From Petrolisthes cinctipes (Eukaryota; Arthropoda; Malacostraca; Decapoda; Porcellanidae): a stretch of DNA of 64,000 nucleotides. The translations under genes were made by a program, and so were the position numbers. The stretch spans positions 937,501-1,001,500 of the forward strand of contig JAWQEG010000501.1 in NCBI GenBank assembly GCA_033782935.1, read 5' to 3'. Of this stretch, positions 20,401 through 33,038 are shown piece by piece (positions within the stretch are counted from its first letter, which is position 1; each line of letters starts with the position of its first letter). The notes under the pieces are model-generated. The model saw only the letters and a list, made by a program, of their open reading frames with translations. It ran no database searches and had not been told where the DNA came from.

Positions 20401-23400
20401 AGCTAGCTTGGGTTAGGTCTGGCTGATTCAAGAACTTTTCTTAGGGATTGTTTACCAATATTACCCATCAAACTTCAAACCTTAAGTAGAACCTGGGATT
20501 ATTTAAATGTCCAAAATAGTTTCGGTAAAATTATATTTTCCATATCTGTTGCTCTACTTAAAGTAGTACTTTTGAGGTGTTTCTGTGTTAAATTTTTAAA
20601 ACCCTATTTATTACCCACAGGGTAGTTCTTATGAAGCTGGTTCCAGCCACAATAGCTATGCTGCAATAGGAACATGTGTGTTGGAACCAGCATATCAAAA
20701 ACCTGATTTAGACCCTGATGACCCTGGTGTGCCATTACCTCTCGTACCATCACCTGCTGTACCATCATTAGTGAATATACAGCCACCTACAACAGCTCCA
20801 ATTCCCCCAACAACAGAAGCAAGTGCTGCCGCTGGTACTTCATAACAAGGGGCTGTGCCATCAACTGTGGGTCACAGGGGAAGGTTAACTTCCACCATCC
20901 TATAATACTGAAGTGAGAAATCTACTCACTCAAGATGTAGACCTACTTAAAGAAAATATTCAAATGGTCAAAGGTAGTGAAGCCAGCAGGCAGACCATAG
21001 GAAGGAACTTATAAAAGAACTGCGAAGATTTAATGAAAATTATGAAAAATTTAATACACGATTAAGATCAAAGCAGACAATGAGGCAACATGAGTCTGAC
21101 ACTGAATAAAGAAATATCATCCTTGATGTACTCATGCAATATGTAAATATACTAGTTTATTCTGAATGGCCCTAGTTTGTGTTGTATTTTATGTACTGTA
21201 CTGGTTTATACTGGCCTTAGTTGCTGGTTTATTGTCACAAGAGAATACTGTATCTAGAATTTTATGTTGTATAGTGTGTGTTGGACTGGAGTTGGGAACC
21301 TGGTAAACCTAATCATATTATATTTGTCTAGAGATCAGATGTTAAGGCAGGGGATATCCTTTTCAACAAACCCCCATTCTCTTAGTAATTTATTATTTGT
21401 TCAGGGTCTTTTTATTTTTAAAGCGATTTCATTTTCTTTTCTCGTAACTTCTAGAAGTTATAAATGGATTTTGTTATTTTCTAATTTTCCTTTAAATAAC
21501 CGGTTTCCTGTTATGCTTTCCCTATCTACCCTGAACTCCATTTACCATTTGGCTTCCCAGTCCCAGAGATTAAAATATACACATAATAATAATAACAATC
21601 ATGTATTCAATTTTAACCTACTTACAGAACCATGTTTGCCATAAATGAAAGCAACAGTTAAACCTAAATAATTATTTACAGAAGTATATTCACTATTGAT
21701 TGGGTTATTAATCATACTTGTAGGCATGCTCAAGTTTTTTTTATTGACTTTAGTATGAAAAAACACAAGTTTCTCCAATTTGTCAGGAATGATTACTGTA
21801 CTATTTCAGCCACAAATTATACTCCTTGCAATTGCAAAGTATGGTCTCTTGAACAATCTGAGAGTAGCTTTGTAATGAAGCTAACACATGGCCAATGGCT
21901 GGCATCAGTCACATTTCCACTTGTGAAGCCCAAAACTACACTATCGACATATGCAGGTAGGGAAACACTCGATTCGTCATCAAATTCTGAGAGTGCCGAG
22001 CATAATGCTGGGAAAAACTGCTCTGCTGAGTCTTGTGATGCCATCTTCAATGTTTACAAACAAAGGAATATCAACCCGGGTTGGTGGTCGGCGTGTTCTA
22101 TTTACACCATACAACCCGGGTCTTTCGGAGCAACACAGGTTGCCAACCCAGGTTGATCGAGTGGCATAAATAGAAGACGCCATAGGTATAGGTATAACAT
22201 TAGAGTTATGCATAATCAACACTTAATTCGTAATCATCAAGTGAGTAGAAAGGAAGATAATCCATGCTAAAAACAGGAATCAGGACAACGTAAGACCCTA
22301 CGACAGACTTATTTCTTTGCCCTGGTGTTCAGATGAGTATTTACCAGGGCAGACCCCCTGGCACGGTGGTATAACTGCTGGGGCCGTCACCCCTACTAAC
22401 AGGGTTCGCCGTATTGGAGTAGAGAAGCACCTCAAGTACCCCCCCACGCCACCACGTCGCCACCTCAGGGTCGGTCACAGCAACGGCCGGTCGAAATGCA
22501 GCACCTCTGTCCCCCTCAGCTGCATGCACAAAGGTGGACTAAGCATGGGCTCCAATAGCAGCCGGTGACGAGCGGCTGGAGCGTCCCACCTCCTCACTTG
22601 CGACGTCATGCGTTCTTGTATTATGATTTCTTTCTTTGATTATCAGCTTTGTGTGACTAAAATAGGTTATTATTCCCTGGTCCTTGGCCTGTCGCAGGAG
22701 AGATAGTTGCTCCTTGACGGCCTCCTTCGAGGCGGGGCACAGATCCTCGTTAATGTAGATGCGTGTTCCTCTTATTAGTGTACTCACATTTCTCGTCACA
22801 GCTTCACGATCAGTATGGGAGGAAAGAGGGCTACTGTACTATGTTCCGTGGCTTGTTGTCCGTACGCTGTCCCCAGGCCTGGCTCTGTCCCATCCTATGA
22901 GCACGCTCAATATTGAGGGGTGGTAGTTCAAGCTTGGCTTCTAGTAGATAATTCACCGACTCAGTTGTCTGCTCGCACGTCTCTCTACTTTCACGCTCAG
23001 CAACACCACTGATCCTAAGGGTTTGAAATTTTGAAGTGGTCCCTGGGTTTCCTTCTGTCGTCCTTAGAGTAATTTAGACGCCTTTCCAAATCAGTGAGTC
23101 GGGTTCGAAGCACTTCGTTACATGTAGTCAGCTCATCCAAACGTTTGTTATCTGCATTCCTTACTCTTAATAACCTCTCGTTATCCTCCTTTAATTCGAC
23201 AATATCCTGTTATACACTGACCTTTGTTTCAAGTCGCTCAATCTTGTGATTAAACTGATTAACTAGAATATCCGTTTCACTTCTATATGCCTTCAATTGT
23301 TATTGAAGTAGTGACCAGTAATTCTTTGTCCATAGTGGAGTGTCTTAGGTTGAACCATGGAACACTGTGTTGCTGTAAGCCCCATCGGTCCTGAGTCAAA

Positions 23401-26400
23401 ATATCATTTCAGCGCAATAAAAAACTCCTTTTCCTTTGTTTCATAATAAAATATTGTTTCACCTTTTCTATCTCCAATTTCTCTCGTTTTTGCGCTGCAA
23501 AGTTTTTCATATGCGTACAAAATTTGTAGATTTAAACAACTCTGTATACGATATTACAATAAAGTAAAGATGAAGAGTGAGGCAGGATATATCTAAAACA
23601 TTTATACGATTTAGGATTTCTTTGAGACATGCATTGAACGAGAAACATCATTATATCTTGAGCCCCTTGAGAGGGATTTCCTGAATAGATGTGGGCTGTT
23701 TTTGAAATGATTGATTGACATTAGACGCCGCAGCAGCAATGTCATATAGCGCCAGGGGAAGGTGATCAAGAAGTGAGACAGCAAGCACGAAGGAAATAAA
23801 AAGAAAAGGGGCACAGTTGAAAAACTGAAAGTGAGTTGCTGCATGGGGCTGAAGGGGCGCAAACCCTTAAAGTATTGCCCACATCAATAAAGGCGCTACT
23901 ACCCCTCTACGGAGGTTTGTATAATTATATTACGTCCAATGGATCCCGATTCAGTCTCTCGTCTCTTTTATTTTCCTCGTGCTTGCTGATCCTATCTCTA
24001 TTGCCTTCTGCTTTGTGTTACAATGTAATTTACGCCTTGGAAAATCCTCCATTGTAATATAAATATACAGGGTATATGCACTGGAGCCAACATTCACCTC
24101 ACAAACAATAAAAGGATTTCTGTACCCAGCAGGTGATAGTGTTACTCTATACTTTTCAGCATTTTTTAAAACCACAAAATCTGATTTCCCTAAGAGTTAA
24201 AAGTGATACATGGGGTTCACAGCCTTTACTTTATACCTGTATACTTAAGTAATTGCCTCAACTATCCTTAACATCTCTAACTATGTAAAATAGACAACAG
24301 TCGTTAATGGACATCATTGGGCCGGGAGGGAACCGAGAAATTTCCCTCTCAGAAAATGGAAGAAACAAATTTTTCTTGTATATTTTGGCTACCGTAAGTG
24401 TTATAGCGTTCAAGGTCAGCAACCAAGAGGTAAAATAAAAAAAAGGAGGAACTGAATCGGGACTGAATAGGCGTTAATATTTCTTAAGAACCGCCCAGAC
24501 CTCGGTAGGCAATGCCTCAGCTTTATGATTTACTTTGTCAATAAATGTCCCATAGAAACCTTCAGTCACATACTGTACTGTAAATGTTTCAGACACTTTA
24601 TTTTCATCTTCATTGATTTTTGTTGTATTATCCCACACGAAACAGTATACTCACAACTGAACAACAAGTGTTGCTATAATTATCAGCACTAAACTCATCT
24701 TGTCTGTATATGAAGAGACTGACTACGTCAGTCGTAAAACATGCTTTAAAAGCAGAAGAAAGAAGGATATTGAAATGACAAGTGAAACAGAAGACACAAC
24801 GGAAAAAGAAAAGGAGTACAAACTGTAAAGCTTAAATAAACTGAATGGCGACCGAATGGTTCATGACTCTTATGCAGTTATTTGCGGTTGGTGGGCGCGT
24901 TATCTCACCAAACTCCATTTTGGCCACCGGCAGTTCTCCTTCTCTTCCTCTCTGGCGTATGAGCTGTTTTGGAGCTGGGGCAATGGGTTGTCCTGTTTGA
25001 GAGGAAATGCTCAAATAAAGGCAGATGAGCCCATTTTGGGGCCAATGGCATCCCTGAGTGGTGTTTTCTGAGAGCAGCCATTACCGTGTGCATGGCTTCC
25101 TGTTCTCTTCACCACTCCCTTCAGGACTGGCACCACTGTCCTTCCCTTTTTTTCTTTTTCTTTCCTATTTTTTCTTTTCCCCACAATCCCAAGCTGTGCA
25201 GGCTGGGTGAGGGGATGAATGATGGCAGTGGTGTTCCTTTCCCTTTGCCATCGTCACAATCGGGTCCCCCTCGAAATTGGCGACTTGGAGGCACACCATA
25301 GTAATCGCCTTGCCTGGGAGTCGCGGCTCCCCAGGGTCGACCGTTTGTTCCACTGCTCATTTTAATATTTTATGGGTATTATGATTTATTTTTTTGCATT
25401 TGCAACTTTAGTAATTTATTCTAGTCCCTTTATTTTTTAAGTGTTTTAACTGGTTTAAAATTTTTATATTTTATTTTGTTGTTCTTTTAGTGAGGTCTGG
25501 GGATATCCATCCCAACCCTGGCCCCCAATCTTTCAGAGGCCTCTACTGTAATATTAGGGGTCTCAAGGCAAATTTGAGCAATCTTTCGATCGTATCGTCA
25601 AAATATTACTTGATTCACTGTTCCGAGACTCTTGTCTCGAATTATAGGCATGTCTCGGAACTTCTAATCTCTAAATTTAAGAAACCTATTTTATTGAGAC
25701 ACAATTCTATTCCCCGTGCCCAAGGAATGTGCTTGTATATAAGATCCTAATTTTCTGCTTCCCGCGTTTGTAAGCATGAATGTGTCTGCCACGAATTAAT
25801 TTTGGTGAAGGTGTTGAGCGTTACAATAACTAGTACATAATACATATAGAGGACAAGGGGCATCACGACCACTTTTACCCGTTTTGAGATATGGGTGGCA
25901 CATGAAAGGCGCATCCCTCCCCTATACAATACATAAGCAGTAGAGGGAGAATCGACCATATGGACGCTGTACAGAGGGGATAGAATGGAGTGTGTTTGTT
26001 TGGTGAGCGCGTCAGACCTCTGTCAAAATTGAGGGGAAGAGAGGCACGCTAGCCTGGTGACTTTGTCCAATCAACGTGCACTGAGGAAGCACACCCACGC
26101 CGCTTAGCCAATCAGTGAGCATGGATTTTTAAAGGGACAGCGTGGGGTGTGTTGTAGCCGCGGGATTTAATTTTGCATCACCACTCCTACCACAGCTATT
26201 GTTCCGTGGATTTACTTATTTTTCTGCTGTCTCCGCATACCACAATGGATTTATCAAGTAGTGACAGTGATTTTGAACAACCGGGAACCTTCTGCAAGAG
26301 AAAGAGGTGCGTGGCAAGCTGGAAAAGTGTTAAAAGAAAGGCAAAGAGAGATGGTGGTGAGGAGTATGTAGCCAGGAATGGGAAGGTGGTAGAAGCTAGA

Positions 26401-29400
26401 AAAACGGGACCACCATGTACAGTCGCGAGCTGATGGGATGGAGACACGAGCTCACTCATCATGGGGTCATTTCTACCTGACGAGTTATGGAGGGGGGAAG
26501 GGAGAGAGAGAGAGAGGAACAGATGGGGGGAGGTTATGGAGGGGCTGGTGGAGTGTTGCCACTTCTGACTGATATAGAACTATCGCACCATCCACTGAAA
26601 GTTTCATTCTAAGCATTCACTGGTGAGAGGGAGAAACGAGAAGGAGGAATGAAGGTGGTTGGGGATGAATGTATGAGCGACGTGAGTGAAGATATTGCAG
26701 GATGAATTGAATTAGTTGTGTATACGAGTTAGACGGACATAGGGATATGTAATAACTGATTAATATTTTCGAGTTGGATATATAACTGATATTATTTCGC
26801 CACACTAAACTCACCATTGTGAACTGTGTAAGTGTTAGCTTAAAAGTTTAAAGTAATAAAAACATTGTTATCCATCGTAACATAACATTCATCAATAATT
26901 ACATAACCAAATGATTAAGTAAAAGTTTACCGCAAATCCACTGTTTCTATTAAACCTGGACGAATCAAAGGTGACAAACATATATTCTCTTTGTCGGAAG
27001 AATAATATGTTACAGTTCTGCCCCTCAAAATGCACTGGTTTGCTAGATTGCCAACATTATTATTTAAGTCGTGTGGGTGAAAGCTAGACATATATATAGG
27101 CCGCATCTAAATTCACAAATATAAACCCTAAGAATAATGGAAGACAGATATGTAATGTTTTATAGAAATGGAACTGAAATTTGTATTTCTGTATATTGTC
27201 TTTTACTTTAATGTTTTCACTATTAAGAGTTTTATAATATAAATATTGTGGCTTACAAGGGGCAGTAATATTATCATAAAGTAAGTATTAAAAGTAATAG
27301 TAAGATGGTTGTCCTCTATTGAATTAATCCTTTGTATTATTGTTTGCACTTAAATACTCGTCATTATAAATTTGTAGGGCTCGCTTCAACAGAAAAAAAA
27401 AAAACCACACACACAGCAGTGAGTAACACTCTGTAATCAACAATAATATAATAATTTAATGTTATCACTGTAGTTAACTTGACGGTAGCCATTATTTTCA
27501 AGGATAAATACACACAGTATCAAGAACATTTTATTGGACGCATAATAATTTTTTGAGTGTCACTAACTTTGCCATGAAGGCTGACACCTCAAAGGTTGTC
27601 ACCACTGATTATCATATACTTCACAAACGGTAACTACCTTTATTCTACTATGCCTACGTGTTTATTATTTCCTTATTATGGGCAGAAATTTACTTGTAAT
27701 CCAATAATACACTATATGTAACGTAGAACAAGTTATTTTATTCCCGTGTGTTAAGCTGGTAAGCCTGCGAAGGCTACAAGGTGTGGGATCAAGCTCCTCT
27801 AAAAAAGGCCCGTCCACACGATCGAGTAGTGCTCGCGAACACAAGCGAGCTGTTCGCCTGTTGACAGGCTTACCGCTTGTGCACGCGGCGAGCACACTTG
27901 TTGTGGTGTCCAAACGAACGTCTGACCAGTCACAGCCGGGCAGGAGCCAGAGCAGGTGGTCGAATGGGTCGTGAGAGGTACGATAACTATGGTGCCTAAT
28001 AAGAAGGAACGCAAGTGTATAGCGCTGTTTAACATAATAATTGCTATTTGCGTGAGGAAGAAAAAGAACACAGTGCAGAAAGACAAATGGTGTAAAGACT
28101 GGCTAATTAAAAGAAAACAGTTGGGAATTAAAAGCTGGGAATACGAATGACTTCATAAAGTACAGTACATGAGAATGGACCCAAATACATTTCACATGTT
28201 GCTCGGTTGCCAGCGATAATACTGACAACCACGGCCCCTTGGCTCTATAGGAAAGCTCGTGTGTGTGGCAGCGACGTCATACTACTGGGTAGCCGCAGTG
28301 TTCGGTGAATTCGAACCACCACCAGCACGGGCAGTTTGCTGGTGTACTAGCGAACACAAGCGGTAGGCCCGTCGACAGGCAAACAGCTCGCTTGTGTTCG
28401 CGAGCACTGCTCGATCGTGTGGACAGGCCTTAAATTAATTAGTGTGTGTGTGTGTGTGTAAAGGGAACTGCGGTTCACATGTCTCGAACCTTCACTTCAC
28501 CAGAAATGTGCCTATATTCTGCAGGAGAGATTCTGTCTCATTCCGTTCCACAGAATATTCTTTTCCCATAAAAAATATGGATACTTGTGGTTCTCATAAT
28601 TTTGTGTAATATTAATTATTGTTGAAACACATTTATCATTGATTATAGCAATTTCATTAAATATGTCAAGTTTTATAGACACCCATCCCATCTGATGTCA
28701 TTACAGTTCTGATATCGAACAATACTTATATATGAGAGTACTCTTATAATTATGATGACCATGCTAAAATTCAATAAATAGGTTTGTTATTGTGAACTCC
28801 ATCTCCATTAGTCCCTTCGCCCAAAGTCAACCATAAATCATTAAGATAAAGAAAGACCCACAGCCACGGTTATTGGCGCCTCTCTTGCTCTTTCTCCCTC
28901 CACCAGCCCCTCCATACCTCCCCTTCTTCCTCTCAAACTCTTCCATAACTCGTCAGGTAGAAGCGATCCCATGATGAGTGTGCTCGTGTCTCCATCCCAT
29001 CAGCTCGCGACTGTACATGCTATCGTAAGTGTTACGATCTAGTGGGCAGGGATCATGTTGAAGAGATCCTTAACTCTTACTGGGCAATGAAAAGCCACAA
29101 TATGCAAACCACCTACCTGGCAAACCGTGTTACACTGAATGAATAAGTGTCAAGAACGACAGTAAAATTATCAAAATGATAATAAATAAATAATTAAGAA
29201 GTATATCATGAATTAAAATGGACAAAGACTCAGTATTTTTCACTTAGTGATTTGATTAGTTAATTTTCTGATATGTTTTAAATTTCTTACAATGCATATT
29301 TTTCTTTACTTATTTGGATTTACTTTTTACTGATGCCACTGCGGTGGTTGATGTCAGTGTTACTCCCCCGTTTGGTACTAGTGACCACTCTGGACTCTCA

Positions 29401-31605
29401 TTTGATATCCAAACTTCATTTACACTTCCAGATGACCACATAACTGTTAAGGTCTATCTTAAATCTCGTGCTAATTGGCAAGGGGTAGCTTCTGACTTCC
29501 TTGATATCAACTGGATTAGAATTTAGGATTCTGGGTGTCCTGTTACTGAGCTGAATGGGGTCCTTTTATCCATAAGTGAGGGGAGAATCCCTTGCAAAAT
29601 AATTCGAAGTAGACGTAAGGACAAAGCGAAATTTAATGAAGAATGTCGACAGGCACAACGAGACAAGCAGACAACATATTGTCAATGGTCCCGATCCCGT
29701 TCCCCTGCGTCATGGGATAACTATGTGCAGCATCATTCATTGGCACAGAGAGTGTATGCTGGGGCGCAAAAAAACTACCATGATCTCCTAAAAGACATTC
29801 TGACTGGCGCTTCTCAGTCTCACGTTTGGTGGTCGGCCCTTAAGCAGTCACTCTTTGGTGTTGATTCCAGCCTTCCTCCTTTATCCTGTGCTGACGGATC
29901 AGTTTGTTCTAGTTCGAAAGATAAAGCAGATCTGCTTGCTTCTATTTTCATCAGTAAGCAGAGTGATGAAAATCTGCAACTGCCGTCGTCTTGTTTTCCT
30001 CAAAGTGGACTTACCTCATTGGCTTTCAAATCAAAAGAACTTCTTTCTTATCTTAAGGACCTTGACTCCTTTGGGGGTTGCGACCCATTGGGCTTTGTAC
30101 CCATTTAAAAAAAAAAACATTGCCCCGTCACCTGCTCCTAAATTGGCAGAAAATTTCTAGAATTCTCATAAGCCGAGGAACTTTTCCTGAATGTTGGCGT
30201 GTTGCAAATATCACCCCCATCCCCAAGGGTTCTTCACCATCCATTCACCTTAATGATTACAGGCCTATTTCCATTACTCCAATTTTACCTAGGATCTTTG
30301 ATTTTTAGACATTAATAAACTGTTGCCAAAGAAGCAATTTGGTTTTAGGAAAGGAGTAGGTACTTCGGATGCCCTTCTTTTTATTACTCATAACTTGCAG
30401 GCATCTCTTGATGTTGGACATGAATCTCGACTCGTCTCCCTTGACTTTAGCTCTGCTTTTGACCTTGTCAATCATGAAGCCCTTTTGTTTAAGGCTAGAT
30501 CTCTAGGAATTGGGGGCCGCTTCTTTAATATAATAGCAGAGTTTCTATCTAATAGGAGACAACGAGTTTCTGTTGATGGTTGTTTTAGCTCTTTTAACCT
30601 TGTTAAATCTGGTGTTCCTCAGGGTAGTGTCCTGGGTCCACTTCTTTTTATTATTTATACGTCTGACATGTGGTCTGATATTGAGTCTAATATGGCCGCT
30701 TATGCCCACGAACTTTGTTTGCACCAATTATTTCTCCACAAGACAGGCAGCGTGTCGCTGAATTGCTTACCCAGGATGTATTAAAGATACAGTCTTGGTG
30801 TGACTAATGGGTGATGAGGCTCAATCCCTCCAAATCTCATAGCCTTATCGTCAGTCGGTCAAGTACTCCCCTTCCACCTCATCCGGATCTAATCGTGAAT
30901 GGGGATGTGATAAAAAAAATGTCATCTTTAAAGTTGTTGGGTGTCACTTTTGACTCCAAACTGACGTTTGAGGAACACTTGCGTTCTGTTGCTTCCTCAA
31001 TCTCACAAAGGGTTGGTCTGCTTCACAAATATCGTCGTATATATTCTGCTGATGATGTTGTTAGAAATTCCTTTTATTCTTTTCTGTTAACCTCATTTTG
31101 AGTATTGTCATTCTGTGTGGCTTTCTGCCTCCGAATCCCACCTCAAGCTTCTGGACACAGCTTTTAGTCAGATTCGGTTTTTGCTGCCGGACTTGCGATT
31201 GGTATTAGACATAGTTGAATGGCGGGCGCTCTTACTCCTCTCTATTACATAGTTTACAACGCCGATCACCCTTTGTACAGCCTCTTGCGTGATCCATTGA
31301 TTAGATCACGCATTACACGATACTCTAGTGAGCTTAATGACCGTTCATTTGCTGCCAGGCGATTTAATATGTCTCAGTACTCTCGAACTTTTTTCATCAC
31401 CACTGTTGGGTGGTGAAATTCTCTGCCTGATGATATTGTGCATTAGCCTAATTGCGAGATATTCAAAAGGCATGTCAACTCTTTTCTTCTACGTTCGTAG
31501 TACCTATACAGATTTTTCTGTTTCTCATCGGTGATGTGCCGCTCGCTGGGCGGTTTTTAGGTTGGACTCAAATCTTAACCTTCCAGCGGGTCGCCTTCAT
31601 TGATT

Positions 31606-31638
<33 letters not shown>

Positions 31639-32973
31639 TTGTGTAAATATTTCACAGCATTTAGTACATAAAATTTGAGTAAAGTTTACATTAATGTTAC
31701 CTCTGTTGTTTTTGTGTTACATCATAATATTAAAACGTTAATCTAGCATTTAATCATGTTAATAATTGATACAAACGTCAATATATAAATGAATAATAAC
31801 CTGGTATATTATTATATTTTGATTAAAGATTCCACTCATCTCACCTAAAAAAAAAAAAAAAAAATCACTTCAGCATTGTTAGTGGTATATCACGACGTGT
31901 GTCCCACCCAGAACGAACTTCTTGGAGCGCAAGGACGCTTTGACCAAGATAGTCAACCCAAAACACTATAGTGTTTCGGGTTGACTATCTTGGTCGAAGT
32001 TGACAACACTGGTGGGACCTCGGGGGAGTGTGGACAGTTGTACTACTATACGTTTCAGCGCCGGACAGACGGTGTTTTTCGTAAATATCTCTTAAACGAA
32101 TCGTTGTATTAATATAATATTTCAGCACACTGTCTTTAACACCCGGGCGTAATCTATGGCTGACATACCATATTACTATATGTGTTATGTTAGGAGTTTA
32201 CTGAGTGATATTAAGCCTAATCCAGTCATCATATCTAAGGCGTTATAGAGAATCGGACGAGTGTGGGGTACTCGTGTAACCCCTCCACCAACACCCCGAA
32301 ATCCCCCCACACCATTCCTTCCTTCCCTACCCCAATATCTCATTATCCCCCTCCCCGTTTCACTCTTCACCCCTCTATTTACACCATCCCCCTTCCATTT
32401 TTTATTTTTTTTATGACAGTATGTATATACGTATCGTTCATTAGTAATATTGTTTAATACAGTTACCGTTGTGTGTGGACATGAAAACCAGAGTGGGTCA
32501 AACGACCATTAAAGCAATAGCTAATCCCGTTGTTAATGGTTGTATAGCCGGATAATAACCCACGTGTCTAAGGCCACCTCAGAAGGATGAAGTCAATTTT
32601 GGTTTTGGCCAAACAAATAAAATCGTTCATGGTTGCTTCATGTGTTCTTTACCTTTTTAAATAACCAATTTATGCCTTAATTGAATATTCACAGTCTCCC
32701 GTATCCCCTTCCCATCTCTCTGAGGTATGAGGTACCCCCCAGTCCGAGGCTATGACTCAAGTAGTGACAGGGTAGAAATCATTGACTGCCGAGGCGCACC
32801 TATTAGCAACAATGTTGTCCATTTGCCCCCGTGGATGCAGGACAGCGTTTGTTCTTCGTCTTGCCACATTGTACAAACGTGAAAGCCAGTGATGATGAAG
32901 ACGATGACGTTTTCCTTGACAGTGATTGTGAATAAATTTTGTTTTATCATGTTTGCATAATTAAATCCTACAC

Positions 32974-33038
<65 letters not shown>

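Larger units (their letters stand above)
26245..29146 (+). pseudogene. Gene-like ORF split by a Tc1/mariner-type element
   Basis: Exon part 1 (26245-26419) begins MDLSSSDSDFEQPGT, then a basic stretch KRKRCVASWKSVKRKAKRD and EYVARNGKVVEARKTGPPC. Part 2 (29016-29146) continues TCYRKCYDLVGRD...ILNSYWAMKSHN...TYLANRVTLNE and stops. Removing the element at 26420-29013 plus one TA joins these parts in frame, at the GPPC-TC Cys pair. The pattern (W-K, R.SG/GGEEYV, GPPCxC..KC, Q..YL) resembles from memory an N-terminal domain found in many arthropod transposon-linked proteins; I cannot name it. It is inserted inside the LINE of 25440-31640. Confidence 0.7.
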
